In this document: positions 1 to 12,725 of the stretch, one piece after another
Position numbering within the stretch: the stretch's first letter is position 1
Layout: every line of letters begins with the position of its first letter
Assembly (NCBI GenBank): GCA_022432975.1
Contig: CM039509.1
Coordinates: 19,481,760 to 19,545,759, forward strand
DNA from: Begonia masoniana
Lineage: Eukaryota > Streptophyta > Magnoliopsida > Cucurbitales > Begoniaceae
Length of the DNA stretch: 64,000 nucleotides
Direction: 5' to 3'
The notes under the pieces: generated by a model
Database searches by the model: none
What the model saw: only the letters and a program-made list of their open reading frames with translations
Told to the model about the DNA's origin: nothing
Program-made: the position numbers and the translations under genes

Positions 1-72
1 TTACAGTCGGTGAAGCACGTTGCATGGCGGCCGACATTGTCAGGTAATCCTTTGAACGACTTGACCATTTAT

Positions 73-84
73 GCTCTGATACCA
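73..84 (-). other. R1 primer-binding site (tRNA-iMet)
   Basis: Plus strand GCTCTGATACCA is the reverse complement of TGGTATCAGAGC, the classic plant initiator-Met tRNA primer site, placed three bases from the LTR end. Confidence 0.9.
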
Positions 85-874
85 TCTTGTAACGCCCCCA
101 AACCCACCCTGGCTCGGAGCGCTAATTTGCTCACTAATCCCACATTAAAGCTTAATTTAAAATAACATTGACATAGCTGTCTAGACTTCCTAATTTCCCT
201 TAATCCTAACCTTGAAGCACCACGGCGTACTTCCTGAAAATTTCAGCAAAGTAACGCCTGAAAATAGCGCCTCAAAAATGCTAAGTACCTGCACACAGCC
301 CAATCTCAACCAAATCCAGAATACCTATACTCAACTATCCAACATACGAAATGAGAAATCTCTAAATAGCAGTAAAGAGGGAAGCTAAAGAGGGAAACTA
401 AAATACAAACATTCCTAAGTGAAGAAAGTCCACAGTACAGGGCAACACATCACCCTTAACTATGATTATACACACCAAATACAAATAGCTATGCAATAAC
501 TCTAAAACCAAATAGACAACTCTACAAACCACCAAAATAATTGTAAATTATACACGACCCCAAAATACTGTTCCACCCACGTCTTTCCGAAGACCATGGT
601 CGAGATGCCCCGACAACTGCCCGCACCGGCACGCCCCGTGCATCTCCGACTGCTCCCAAGTCCTGGCTGACTCACATAGCTCACCTGTAACTGCGTCGTT
701 ACCTACACCACAGAACACACACACACACGTAAGCTTACGCTTAGCAAGTAGGGAATACGAATGAGACAACAATACAATGCAATCAACCTAGCATATGCAG
801 TTTCTAACACTCAGTTGTGGTTATTTGCTGTTCGTTGCTTTAATCTTTCATAAGCCGTGTGGAACGAGTTGGCA

Positions 875-1010
875 CACATCCCATAACCGTCTAGGATGGC
901 CACACTCCGAACCACCAGAGCAAGACCAGATAGCACACATCCCATAACCGTCTAGGATGGCTATACATGACCTCCCTCGTCGTTCGTAGAATCCTATAAC
1001 CGTCTAGGAA
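875..1010 (-). repeat. R1 short repeats of a CCGTCTAGGAT word
   Basis: Three copies of a block containing cataaccgtctagga lie at about 882, 943 and 994. The first two share a flanking cacatcc...tggc, making a 26-bp unit. They lie inside the presumed LTR intron. Confidence 0.7.
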
Positions 1011-1053
1011 TTCATACTCACGACCTTTACGTATTTTAACCAATCCTTCATAG

Positions 1054-1244
1054 AGTTCCCTTCGGGGTGCCACTGCAAGCACCGTATCCCGACAAGACCC
1101 ACTATTCCAGATCTCGTATTTTAGCCGGTCTCTCATAGAGTTCCCTTCGGGGTGCCACTGCAAGCACTGTATCCCGACAAGGCACACTATTTGAGATCTC
1201 AAGTTCCCTTCGGGGTGCCACTACAAGCACTGTATCCCGACAAG
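1054..1244 (-). repeat. R1 43-bp repeat, three copies
   Basis: A 43-bp unit beginning agttcccttcggggtgcc and ending atcccgacaag occurs at 1054-1096, 1139-1181 and 1202-1244 with one or two substitutions. The spacers differ (42 and 20 bp). Confidence 0.85.
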
Positions 1245-2761
1245 GAACATTATTTATCTGATTACGTTCACACTCACAATGCCAAACAATGCCACTCATC
1301 TCTAGCGTAGCGTACTATAACTCACGATGCATGTTTCAACAAAGATATGCAATACAACACGAAACAAACCAACGACACACGAAACAAAACAACGACACGC
1401 AACACGAAACGAAACAACAAAATAAGCAAACAAGCAAAGAATTCCCTACCGTTCCATGGTGTAGGCCCGAAGGCAAAACAAACATCCTCTACTTACCTGG
1501 TTGCCCGATACGTTCTCGTTCACTTCGTCCAACCAAATCACACGTCCGTTTTCCTAAAATAACGAAAACTCAACTTAGTAACACACTAAAGGATTCTAAG
1601 GAAATCAACTAACCAAACTAACAACACTTAATCCAATTTCTTACTCTCAAGCTCTAAAACCCGAATTTATGTAAAAATAACAACGTCCAACTTCAAACTT
1701 CATTAAATCAAGCTTACATTCCCCAATCTATTCTCAAACTCATATTTCTAACTTAATCCAATTAAAATCTAACTAAATGGGCCACTAATTTGGGTTCGGT
1801 AAAAACCGACCCGAAACCTCAAACGTGCATAACTTTTGCGTCGGTTATCGGAATCGAACGATTCCAGCGGCCACGTACTCCTCTAATAACCTATTTTAAC
1901 CTGCCAAAAGGAATTTCAAAACAAACGACCCGAACTAGGTCAAATATCACAAACCCGAACTGCCCCTTTTACCCAGAAAATTCCCTTTTCCAATTTTCCA
2001 TCAATTATCAACCAATTCCTCACCAATCAACCATATCTAGCCTCAATTAACATAAACTAACCAAAAATCCTGAGATTTCAAGCAAAACCCGAAATGCCCC
2101 AACGAGGGCTTTCAGAATTTCGCCCAATTCGGGCTCCTCACGACCAATCAACCATAGCCGGTCCAAGGGTCGGCAAACCCACTCCGGAAACGACCAAAAA
2201 CCGCCGGTGATCGGAGCTCAATCGAGCTCGTCACCGTCGGCCCTAAACAGAACTGAAACAGGGGAGAAAGATCGGTCTAACCTGTCGGTTCGTGCGCGGA
2301 GAGAACCGGGCCCAGCTTGTCGCCGTCGTCTGGCCGGAGAACGCCGGAGTCGCCGGTGCTCGGCGCCGAAGATCCATCGCGTCGCCTCCCTCCCTCTCCC
2401 ATATTCGCGCTCGGCCACGAAGAACACTGAATGGCATTCGACGCCATTCAGTTGTTTTAAATAAAAAAAAACTAATAATAATAATAATTATTATTATTAT
2501 TATAACAATTCCTAATAAAACATTAATAAATCCATCATTTACCGTTTGCCCTTCCGTATTTTTGACAATTTCGAATTTCGTTAAATCTCATTATTAAATT
2601 AACCTAATCCCCGACTTAATTTATTTTACCTAATCTCCGACTTAATTTCAATCAAATTTATTCACTTTACATTTCAATTAATTAAAACTCAATTACTTAA
2701 AACAACCTATTTTATTATTCTTTTAAATTTCTCTCCAATAAAAAAAATCTCGGGTGTTACA

Positions 2762-5538
2762 TTAAGGCTTGGTTCATAGTGGAAAACCTAGAACATAAAT
2801 CAAAAGCCTAGATCCACATAATAATTAAGATATAATAGTGCGATAATTGAACGAAAGTTCAATAAAATCTAAATGCCCAAATCCAAACAATTAATCTTAT
2901 ACAAATATGAATATAAGATAAGTCCTCACCAAGAATAGCTAAATACTCAAACAAGAAATAAAGAAAAGGTACCTACTTCCGATCTCTAGCTACTCACTGC
3001 TCTTGTTCTTTACTGAAAAGGGAGGAGGCGTTTGAGGTGAGTGATTAATTTAATAGGAATGTTATACTAAATGCAATGCATGTAAAACTTTTTTTCCCTT
3101 TTCATTTCAAAACACAGTGAGATAACAAAGATGGTTTTCAAAACTTCGTTTCATGAAAACTCATTTCTATCATTTTAAGAAAACAGGCTCCACGAGCCAC
3201 CGATGAGGCAATAAATCTAACATTGTCGTATACAGAGACAATTATACGAAAATACATTATCATCGTACTTCCATAATAAAATTCACATCTCTGAAAAAGG
3301 AGGGTCAGTCGAGGATCTCTCCAGTACACTAGAATAGAAAGGTGGCAATTCGAAGATCCATCGACACCTCATGAGCAATAAAGAAAAAGAAAATAATAGC
3401 AATCCAGAGATCCATCAATGTTATTCCGGATGACTGGCTATCTAGTCAGGGACGATACCACTCGTAACCAAAATAAATAAACATATCATGATCAGGTTTA
3501 GGGATTTGAAACCCAAGGAGAGCGTCATCACCGCCCTATCATCCATTTTCACAATGTGCAACAAGACAGCTTTCACGTAGTGGGAGGTGTACTATAATAG
3601 CCTCGTTATAACTTCCTCCTAAGATGTCGACACTTCAGGTGCTGCCCGACCAATCCACAACGGTAAACTTGGGGATTTTCAGCGATGCAAAGTCGTGAAA
3701 ATTGCTCATGTTCGCCGATTTTCATCACCAATCACCAAAATAACATACATAAACTTTATTCTACTCAAATAACCCAGACATAACTCATAGATTTGAGTTT
3801 CCAAGCTCGAATTTAAATCTAATAATACCCCTAACTTTCAAAACTTCAAACAGAGAGAAAAACTTACAATCTCTCGAAATTCCTTTACAAAAGTTGTAGC
3901 ACAACAACCTAGGTATGCGATTTCGGTCTCGAAGCTCAACAATTTGCACGGAAGCGAAATCTCCCCTCCTCCACACGATGCCAATGAGAAAATAAAGAGG
4001 GTAGAGTTTCCTTCCCCCTCAATTTAAAATATTATTATTCTATAAAAATAATTTAGTATATAAAATACATTTTATATATTAAATAAAATCCTTAATTTTT
4101 ATTTTACTAAAAATAAAAACGTTATCAAATATCTTAATCAAGATAAATTTCAAATTACACAATATTATTTTCTCCAATATAATTGTATGATAATTTCTTA
4201 AATTACCAATTTTGACTAATTGATCCAAAAATCTAATGTAGCTACGACGCGACAAATTCAAACCCATGACTTATTGACCATCTGTAATGCAAAAAATTTA
4301 TTCAGAAATCCTTAATAACATAAAAATAACGGTTTTTGCACATAGAGAGACCATCATAGAGGATACTGCATCCATTTCAAGTTTTCGTCGTCCCTATCTT
4401 TGAGTTCTAGCAACGGTTTACCCTCTATTTTTTCATTTACGTTAGTTTTTGTGTTTTCGCTGGAAAATTTAATTTGAAGTTTGAAAGAAATTATTAGTCA
4501 AAATTGACATATGTAGGTCCATTTTAATTCATGAATGCTTTGGTATAATTTTTTACTCAAATTTTGGTGTTAATCAATGCAAAATTGGAATTTTTGATTT
4601 AGGCATTATAAAATCGCGCACGAAGCCGCAGCGCAGGTCAGTTCCTCACGAGTGAACCTGCGAGTGAATCGTGTCTAGCTGCAATAATCTTTGGGTTACG
4701 CCGTGGTCCATCACAATCATTGGCCCATGCAATGGACACACGCTGCATCATGGCACGCCGCACACTTATTTCGAACTTAACATGATTGATGACAATGGTG
4801 CATGATAAGAGGTCAATCTAGGTAAGATTGTACTTATTATGTTCAATTGCACCATGATTTTCATAACATAATTTGAAATATATCGTATGATAGAAAGCCA
4901 TTGAACCAATTTTGGTAACTATAATGAAATGATGGGACCCGATTGACAGAGCCATTGTTTATGTGCATCTATGACCAGATGAGCAGGTAATCTCCAAATT
5001 TCATTATGAGCATATTGGAACAACTGTGTTTCTAGGTGAAAATTGCTATAAACTTGATCACAATCTACGTACGCAACGATCGACTGACTGATCATGTTTT
5101 TAGAAATTTGATGTTTAAAGTAGTAGTGAGAGTATTTTAATTTAGAAGATATTTATTATGTAGTAGAATTTTTTTCAACCGCATTGAAGGTTCGAGGAAC
5201 CTGTTTTTATAAAATGGTAGTAGTAGGAGTGTGTATGTAAAGTAAAATTTTTTTTTTAACTAAATGAACATAACAATTAAAATTCCTACCAAGCCGTATT
5301 CATTACCTTGACAAACTAATTATTTTTCTTGAAACAAAGAACAGTATGAAACTGTCATGACCTAGAGACGGGGCAAAGTAAAAACGCCGGGTCGGATGAC
5401 CCGATTCCAACAAAAGGAACTCGATCACCCAGCTCAACGGTAAGTTTGCAGTGGAAATTTTTAAAATAATTACAAGGTCAAGCCCACATAATGAAATTTC
5501 AAGAAAAAAGTACAATATAATACATACTTAACAATATT
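2762..5538. other. Unassigned AT-rich DNA between R1 and K
   Basis: No convincing coding region, RNA gene or LTR pair is visible. The minus-strand reading frames at 3138-3329, 3785-3976, 4079-4267 and 5303-5515 are 60-70 codons, lack family motifs and look like chance. Stretches such as 2940-3980 have the texture of a decayed minus-strand LTR, and 5380-5403 holds a small inverted repeat (gggtc-ggat-gaccc), but I cannot define ends. Confidence 0.4.
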
Positions 5539-5895
5539 TGCAACACCCGGTTTTCGACGGGTTATCAATTTTCTGCATATGAAAGGAATTTTTGTACATA
5601 TGCCAAATTAAGCTCGTTTTTGCAAATGAGAAGTTTTATTGGAACCCTATAAATAAATTGGAATATCTAGAGAAATGAGAGAATTTTTAGGGATGTAATG
5701 CCGAATTACGAGTTTTGATGTGTCTCGTAATATAAAGGGTATTTTTGTCAATAAGTGAAATAAGTCCGTTTTGTGAATGGAGAGTTTTATTAGGATCTTT
5801 ATGATTAATATGGATTTTAGGAGAAATAAGGGAATTTTAGGAATTCAAATCGGTGCTATATCGCTGAAGTTCTGTTTTTAACCCTACAGTAGTTT
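5539..5895 (+). repeat. LTR K, left part
   Basis: Starts TGCAACACCCGG, a variant of the TGTAACACCCGG start, and resembles the U3 of H and B. It carries repeats of a block containing gtccgttttgtgaa...gagagttttatt, which recurs after the L insertion at about 8400. It is cut at 5895 by solo LTR L. Confidence 0.65.
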
Positions 5896-6044
5896 TGTAA
5901 CACCCGACAATTTCGGCCAGGTGATTCTTTTAACGGAATTAACTGACACCTTTATTGTTGACCTTTGATTTAAATTTCATGTCTAAGCTCATTTGGTTTT
6001 TATTTGTGTGGTGGCAGAACCGTAATTAAGATGAATTTATTTAG

Positions 6045-6050
6045 TATAAA
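6045..6050 (+). promoter_or_regulatory. L LTR TATA box
   Basis: TATAAA lies at the same place as TATAAATA in A and F, about 150 bp from the LTR start and followed by the pyrimidine-rich leader with the gccgacattc motif. Confidence 0.6.
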
Positions 6051-6534
6051 GAAAAAATGGAAACCTTAAACCTCACTAAAACCTCATTGTAGCCGACATT
6101 CTCTCTGCGATTTCCTCACTCCCCAGAGCTCTCTCTGCCGGCGACTCCCACTTTGGCGATCGATTCTTCCAGCCTCCACTCCGATAACCCACATTCGAGG
6201 TAAGCCTTAGACAATGTAGTTACCAGTTAGCTGCTTTGAGCTCTGTTATCAGCTAGAACTCGAAGCTTCAGATTCTTAAACGGCAGGGTAATAATAGTAA
6301 CATTTTTTATTCTGGACTTAGTAATGTCATTTCCGAATCGATTCTGGACATTTATTATAACCGACCCTGATTAATCGTTAGTTGAACCTAGCTGTTTCAG
6401 TTTTTGGATTTCAGACTGCACACAGAGAACCAGACTAAGAGATTCGGGAATGACTTTAACTACTAGATTCTAGGGTGATTTTGATTAGGACCTTTAGGAT
6501 ATTGTTTTAACTCTACTATGTTAAATGATTTCAG

Positions 6535-7193
6535 GTGAAGAAGTTTGAAGTGTAGTGCACGAATTTGCTAAGGAAGCCAGGTAAGTGAATGTATTAAGAT
6601 TTTCGGCCTTTAGGGCCCTACATCTTAAGGGTACTAAATTAGTTATGTGTTTGATGTTTGTTTTAAGTTAGTAAGATGGTTTGTACTTGGATGATTTACG
6701 GATGTTTGAGAACTATGTTATATGATGTTCTGATAGAGTCTATGAAGTCAACTGTCTAATATGATATTTTCCATAGTCTGATGATTTAAGAACATTCATG
6801 TCATGCATCATGATTTACTTCTCAAGCACATGAAAATGATTTATGAGCATGTCTTTTCCCCATGAACAAGATATGAGAATGAATATGAAACTTATGCAAC
6901 CGGATTAAGTGAGGGTTGGGGGCGGTTTGGCATATGTTAGTGTCCAAAGAGGAGGACCATGAATACGGCCCGAAAGGGACTATGTACACTTGCACTGTCA
7001 TCCCCCTTTTACTGCACAAATCCTCCCTTAATCCATACGATGAAAGTGATGAACAAGAATACGAATAAGAACAAGAAAAGAGCATGAAATGAACATGATC
7101 ATGATTTTCTTGCAACTATGCATTCACGTATACATGTTAGTATTGCATTCCTTACTAAGTATTAGGCTTATAGTTTAAACCTTATGATATAGG
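6535..7193 (+). promoter_or_regulatory. L LTR intron-like cassette
   Basis: Acceptor-like TTTCAG ends at 6534. The micro-exon is 6535-6580 (46 nt, ending GCTAAGGAAGCCAG), with donor GTAAGT at 6581. Hairpin GGCC-TTTAG-GGCC is at 6605-6617, followed by CTACATC; hairpin TAAGT-ATTAG-GCTTA is at 7156-7170; acceptor-like TATAG ends at 7192. Upstream a donor-like GAG|GTAAGC lies at 6199/6200. Splicing is inferred. Confidence 0.55.
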
Positions 7194-9111
7194 TGATGAA
7201 ATATCAGGTGAGGATTTCAAATTCAATGACGATGTCTAAGGCTGTTTGCAGGATGGTACTCAGGGGGGAGTCTATGGCTGGCAGGCGATTATGACCTGTG
7301 GTTATACTCATTTTATGTCAGTAAGATTATGAATATGGAAGTCTAAGTAGGATGAGATTATTTTAAAACATTGAGCTTTTGAAATTGTCTTGTTTAATCA
7401 CTGAGTCTGAGAATGTTTATAAGGATATGGCACGAGTTATTTTAACTAAGTCTTCTGCTACAAGAATTCTGGATGAGTCTCTGTTTTTCATTTAAAAGAG
7501 TGATGAGTCCATGATTTACGTCTGCCTATGTTTATGTCTATGAAGTATGAGATCTGTGAAGGTCAGATTACCTTTCTGTCGGTACGAGTTGTTTGGAAAT
7601 TTTTCAGGTGTCACTGCTGTGCGATAGAAGTTGGGTGAAACGCATCATCCGACTGATGTCACCGGTGTGAGTTGAATGATAGAAGCTGGATGAATGAATT
7701 ATCCAGCTAATGTCATCGGTGGAGGGTGAACGATTGTTGTTCACCGGATGATGTCTCTTACTGGCGACGTTAAGAAGTCACGTGACGTGCACATGATAAC
7801 CGGATGATGAAGATTTTAACTACCGGCAGAAGCGAGTTCTGTGTTTGTCGTCTAGTGATCGGTAGATGTAGTGTGTTTCATTTACCGGATGAGGTATGTG
7901 TTGTTTTGTCGTTTAGTGACCGAGTGATGTTTAATGAGTCACGAGAGACGCACGTGCCCACCGGAAGATGTCTCCTACTGGGCAATGTTAAATGAGTCAC
8001 GCAGGGTACACGTGACAAATCGGAAGATGTGTACCCTATCAGCCGATGCATGCAAACCCATGCAGCCCGAGTAGAATGACGTCGAGGGATCTGAGGGCAT
8101 TTCTTCTTTGCCCGATTATATTATGGAACTGATGACCGAGCATAGTCGCTCGATTCTGTGAACTAATGAGTCATTAGATTAATGAAAGATTCGAGTTTCG
8201 GATGGTTTAGTTTTTGTCAGATGATATGTTGTTCGCGAGTCAGGTTCTAAGTTCTAAGTTTAAAAAAAAAAAAATAATACTAATAATGAACAAGGTGCAG
8301 AAAGTAAGACTTAAATGATTAAGAAAGTCATGAATTTAAGAGGTTAAGTTATGAATTATGTGGCGACTCCAACTCGGGTCGTTACAGGTTTAATTCGTAA
8401 AAATAGTAAATTAAATCCGTTTGACGAACAGAAAGTTTTATTAGAGCTCTAGGGATAAGATTAAATTATTGGTAAATTAAGGAAATTTGGAGAAACCGAA
8501 GCGATAGACTAAATAACGAATTAAGCAAAAAGTTCAGTTAAAGGGCAAACTTGTAATTAGCATATAATACATTTTTACATGTTAAATAAACCCTTTCCCC
8601 CATTTTCTTTTTCCATTCCCAAGAAACTCCAAAGAGCTTTTCTCCCTTTGGCGATTCAAGCTTTCTCCTTCAACGGTTTCTCCACGCCAACGATTCTCTT
8701 CCTCCGTCGTCGAATTCTCTTCACGATTTCTTCCCCAATCGATGTTTTAGGTAAGAACCTCTGCTCTTGGATGATTGGTTCTCGATTTCTAGGGCGTTAA
8801 ACAGTTAGGGTTTTGTAGGATTTTCGTAAAAATAATCGGGCTTTGTTAGAAACGGTTAGGTAATGCTGTATTTGTGGTTATTGGACGTAATTAGTTGATT
8901 TATTGATGATTGTTGGAGTTTTGGTTGGTTGAAATTTGAGAAAACTCCATTAATGGAGGCTTATAAATGTTGAGTGTAAATTGCTCGACGAAATGTCCGA
9001 AAGAAGTTAATTAGATTTTTAGGAAATTTTCTTTAGTTAGGAGTTTCGTTAGTTTACAAAATTTCATGATTTAGGCTCGATTTAAACAAAGGACGTTGTG
9101 AAATGTTCTAG

Positions 9112-9643
9112 GTGAACAAAGCCCGCAGACAGAGCTCGGTGCGCTAAGGACGACAGGTAAGTTATCGTGACTTACTGTGGCCGATTGGTCTACACCATAA
9201 GTCGAGTTTTGATGTTGAGGATTATTTGGTGATATTTATGTTTATATGCTTTGGTTGGGTAGTTTAGGGTTAGTTATTTTGTAGGTTATGTTTGTATTGT
9301 TTTGATGGTACGCACGTTGTATGTTTATGTTACGCTTTTATTGTCATGCATCATCGTTTTACAAATGTCATGAAAAATGGATTTATGCATGGATTTCACG
9401 AAAGAAAATGAAATGTGATGACTTAAATAGACGAATGAAAATGAGACGACTAAGACGACTGAAATGAGACGATTAAGACGACTGAAATGAGACGATTGAG
9501 ACGGCTGAAATGTGACAACTAACACGAACTGATAAGTGAAATGAATGCACGAAAGTTTATGAAAATTGCATATACATGTTCATGCATTGTCACCTACGTA
9601 GAATTTACTGAGATTTATTTTTAGTGGTGTCTTTATGGTGTAG
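9112..9643 (+). promoter_or_regulatory. K LTR intron-like cassette
   Basis: Micro-exon 9112-9156 (45 nt, GCTAAGGACGACAG end), donor GTAAGT at 9157, hairpin GGCC-GATT-GGTC at 9179-9190 followed by CTACACCATA, and acceptor-like GTGTAG ending at 9642/9643. The acceptor-side hairpin is degraded in this copy. Confidence 0.5.
9430..9516 (+). repeat. K 23-bp tandem repeat
   Basis: A 23-bp unit (taagacgactgaaatgagac plus gat) is repeated at 9451 and 9474 with degenerate copies on both sides. It lies inside the presumed LTR intron. Confidence 0.8.
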
Positions 9644-11417
9644 GTGATTTTGAAACAGGTGAGGACGACGTTCCTCCGCCCGAAGTATGAGTACGTTGAT
9701 GGAGGATGACCCGTGAGAGTATGCTGACGCAGTCGACGCTATTTTGACCCGTGGGGATGTAATAGATATTTTGGGAATTTTGATAGATTGAAACGTAGGA
9801 AAAATTGTATAATGGAACAATATTAGGATGTTTGGTAACTGGATAGAAAACGTATAGAAAAATGTTTTGATGTTTTCAAACAGAGAAAAATGTTCAATTT
9901 TTATACGTATCCACGCGGTTCCTTTTTATGAAATTTCACTACGTTTTTTAATATGTTTTGAGTAGGTTTTAGTCATTGATAAATTGAGGAATGGTAGAAG
10001 GTTGAGTGGTTTTATGTAAAGTGTTTTTGTATGATAAACCAGTGTTAGAGGAGTTATTGACATCTAATGAAAATGGAAAGTGAAGGAAGATTTATGAAGT
10101 GTGTTTTTGTGAAATGTGTGTAAAGGTATGTGATGAAGGGAGGAGGAAGGAGAGGAATGTGTTGTGTGTGATTGGAGTGTGCAGGATGTCTGGAAGGAAC
10201 AAGGGAACGATGAGAGGCGATCGAATGCCAAATGTAACTCCCGGGTTTTCGGATCTTAGGGTTTTCTAATTTCTTAGGTTATTTTCGTAAAATAGCAAAT
10301 TAAAGTATTTTCTTGAGCGGGATGTTTCTTTAGAGCCCTAGGAATTTATGGGAATTTTTAGAGGAATAAGTGAAATTTTAGAAATCCAAATCGAAAGAGT
10401 AATACTAGGGTTCCCGTTTTAGCCTTTTAGTGTGTTAATTCGTAAAAATAAAAAAATAAGTCTGTTTTGTAAACGGTGAGTTTTGTTAGAACTCTAAGAT
10501 TAAATTGGAATATTTGGAGAAATAAAGAAATTGCAGAGAAACCAAATCGATAGACTAATTAAAGAATTAAGCATAGAATTGAGGGAAGGGCATTTAAGTA
10601 ATTTGGTAAGTAAAAATTATAATTTTTATGTAAAATAGAATGGCTTCACGAAGAAGCCATTCTGCTGCCGAGCTCCCGACGACAGAGAGAGCCGAGCGAC
10701 GACTCTCCTCCGACGTCCACCGCGATTCCTAGACGTTTTCCGGCCAGACAACGTCGGCGATTCCAGGGCAGCCATTTTCGACCGTCTTTGCGCACAAACC
10801 GAACGGTAAGCTCGATTTTTGGCCTTGTTCTTGCTTGGTTTGTGGCCGAGGGTGATGAGCTGCGTTGAGCTCCGATCACCGGCCGTTTTTGGCTGCTCTC
10901 GGCGTTGTATTGCCGAGCTTAATGCAGTCGTAGATCGCCGAGCAGCATGGTGCTCAGGTTGAGCTTGAAACAGGGGACCCGAGTTTGAGCCTAGGGTTTT
11001 CTTAATTGGAAACTTCGATTTTTGGTTAAATTATTCTAATTGAGGGTATATGTGGTCGATTGGTGAGGAAATGAGTGAGAATTGATAGAAAATCAGAAAT
11101 GGGGGAAATTCCGGGTGAAGGGCAGAATCGGGTTTTTGCCATTTTGACCTAGCTATGGTCGTTTGTTTTAAAGTTTCTTTTGGCAGGTTAAAATAGGTTA
11201 TTAGAGGAGTATGTGGATGCTGGAATCGTTTGATTCCGACAACAGACGCAAAAGTTATGCAGGGTCAGTTTTTAAAGAACCCAAATTAGTGGCCCGTTTA
11301 GTTAGGTTTTTAGTTGGATTAGGCTAGAAATAGTAGTTTGAGATGTTTTCACGAAAATGAGGGTTTAGTTATGCCGAGCGAGTTCTAATGCAATGTTTTG
11401 ATATTTAGGTTTTTCAG

Positions 11418-11950
11418 GTTCCACGGTTAAGATTTCAGATAGAGACAAATTGCTAAGGACGCCACGTAAGTAGTGTATGTTTACGCGTTGCCCTTTTGGC
11501 CTACATCATAGGACGTTAGGATTTGTTTGCATGTTTTAAGTATGTTTAGACTATGCATCATGTTTTAGAAAAAGTACGAAAATGTTTTAGCATATGTTTT
11601 CACGATTTGAACGTAGAAACTACAACGATATAAAACGAAAATGTATAGTGTCTGAGGGAAGTGGTTCACCCTTCAGATGTAAAGTGTGGAACGTCCAGAA
11701 AATATAGAACGTCTGAGGGAAGTGGTTCACCCTTCAGATGAAGTTGTGGAATGTCTAGAGATGGAGAAACTAATCCACCCTCCATTGGTAGAGGATTACA
11801 TGTATGTACGATGGAAACGATATAAACTGAATCAAAATGATTATGTACGATGAAACTGTAGAAACTGCATATGTTAAGTAAAATGTTTTAAATTCATATT
11901 GTCACTACTTGCTAAGCATTAGGCTTATAGTTTGAGTTCTGTGATGTAGG
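11418..11950 (+). promoter_or_regulatory. B LTR intron-like cassette
   Basis: Acceptor-like TTTTCAG ends at 11417. The micro-exon is 11418-11465 (48 nt, ending GCTAAGGACGCCAC). The donor at 11466 keeps GTAAGT although the preceding CAG has become CAC. Hairpin GCC-cTTTT-GGC is at 11490-11500, then CTACATCATA. A two-copy repeat follows; hairpin TAAGC-ATTAG-GCTTA is at 11913-11927; acceptor-like GATGTAG ends at 11949. Confidence 0.55.
11651..11740 (+). repeat. B 61-bp repeat, two copies
   Basis: The block tctgagggaagtggttcacc plus cttcagatg occurs at 11651-11679 and 11712-11740. It is the B counterpart of the minisatellites found in the same LTR interval of other families. Confidence 0.8.
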
Positions 11951-12644
11951 TGGGGAAGAACATGTACGGTGAGTTTCCATGAGCACACAAAGATTACAGA
12001 CGCGGTTGGAGGAGTACGACTATGGCGGCAACCCGGCAATATTGTTAGGGCGATTCCGACCATGGTTAGTATGTGTCTGTGGTTAGTATGTGGACGTGTC
12101 AGTTTTGGGTATGTTTACGTGTCGTTTTGATTAAGAAAGTGAACGGAAGTGTCTATGTATGTGGATAGATGATTTTTTTGAAAAATGTATGAAAAGTTGA
12201 GTTTGATATATATGTAGTGGAAGTAGAACGTTTAGAATGTGGAGTCTTAATTTTAGAAATATACTGGAACTGTTTGGTTATTTTAAAACAGGTAAGGATA
12301 CGCTCGATTTTTAGAGCGATCCACGCAGTTCGTTTTTGTGAATTTTAATACGTTTTTGGATATGTTTTTGGACTCCGTTTTGAGTTGGGATTTTGAGGGT
12401 TGAGGTATTTTATGTTTAGAAATGTTCGGGGTAAGTTTATGGAAGAAGTGTAGTTGAAAAAAAAGGAGAAAAGTAGGAAAAAGAAAAAAAAATGAGGTGG
12501 GTCAATTGTCTATGTCCGTTTTCTTTTAAAGTGTTAAGTAAAAATGAAAAATCTTTTGCGAAAATACGAGGGCTTAGGTCAAAGTTATGTCAATGTAAAG
12601 TCACGTCCTGTGACGGCCCTACGGGGTTGGGGTTGTTACAGTTA

Positions 12645-12656
12645 TGGTATCAGAGA
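12645..12656 (+). other. B primer-binding site (tRNA-iMet)
   Basis: TGGTATCAGAGA, four bases after the LTR end, matches the initiator-Met primer site at 11 of 12 positions. Confidence 0.88.
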
Positions 12657-12725
12657 CACGTGGTCGCAATCGTTCAGTTGATTACCTAACAATGCCACTC
12701 GCCTAATGGAAGTGCTTCGCCAACT

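Larger units (their letters stand above)
702..1553 (-). promoter_or_regulatory. R1 LTR intron-like cassette
   Basis: Minus-strand order: acceptor-like TTTTAG, micro-exon 1553-1497 (57 nt), donor CAG|GTAAGT at 1496, hairpin GCC-TTCG-GGC at 1474-1465 (a UUCG tetraloop), CTACACCATGG, two minisatellites, hairpin TAAGC-GTAA-GCTTA at 743-730, then acceptor-like GTGTAG with the next exon at 702. The order matches that in unrelated LTR families of this window. Splicing is inferred. Confidence 0.55.
1..2761 (-). mobile_element. R1: 5' end of a minus-strand LTR retrotransposon, truncated by window edge
   Basis: The element reads right to left. Its 5' LTR occupies 2761 down to 88, followed by a tRNA-iMet primer site at 84-73 and a short leader that leaves the window. 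The leader ends with CTGTAA at 6-1, matching the start of the leader intron seen before gag in B, H, A, D and F. No coding sequence lies in the window, so the family is judged only from the LTR, which resembles solo LTR G. The flank beyond 2761 is ttaag (2762-2766); its partner is outside the window. Confidence 0.85.
88..2761 (-). repeat. R1 5' LTR (2674 bp)
   Basis: On the minus strand the LTR starts TGTAACACCCGAG at 2761 and ends GGCGTTACA at 88, three bases before the primer site. It contains two minisatellites (875-1010 and 1054-1244) and the intron-like cassette (702-1553). The short reading frames around 2200-2600 on both strands overlap one another and match nothing; I treat them as chance. 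Confidence 0.88.
5896..8386 (+). mobile_element. Solo LTR L (2491 bp), chromovirus family related to A
   Basis: Begins TGTAACACCCGAC with TTTCGGCCAGGTGATT downstream and ends GGTCGTTACA, as in element A. It is flanked by agttt (5891-5895) and ggttt (8387-8391), a 5-bp target duplication with one mismatch. There is no internal region or primer site, so it is most simply a solo LTR left by recombination between the two LTRs. The 3' third carries degraded copies of the CCGGATGATG/CCGGAAGATG word repeats. Confidence 0.85.
8387..10232 (+). repeat. LTR K, right part
   Basis: Continues K after the L insertion. It includes a leader from about 8600 with a TTTTAG|GTAAGA donor-like site near 8750, and the cassette at 9112-9643. 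The last few hundred bases expected from comparison with H are missing because element B inserted at 10233; the remainder would lie beyond B, outside the window. The 73-codon frame at 8579-8800 is this leader, not a gene. Confidence 0.7.
10233..12640 (+). repeat. B 5' LTR (2408 bp)
   Basis: Starts TGTAACTCCCGGG and ends GGGGTTGTTACA, four bases before the primer site. The U3 shows two diverged copies of a block of about 155 bp (cgtaaaa...gttttgttagaaccctagga...), also seen in K and H. A pair of inverted words (gaatggcttc...gaagccattc) lies at about 10638-10663, near the likely transcription start. Confidence 0.88.

Noticed and set aside
73..84. tRNA gene
   Set aside because: Only the 12-base complement of the tRNA 3' end is present (primer-binding site); no cloverleaf sequence is visible anywhere in the window.
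8579..8800. Possible small host gene beginning MLNKPFPPFSFSIP
   Set aside because: It lies at the transcription leader of LTR K and matches the leader position in H and B; no family motif.
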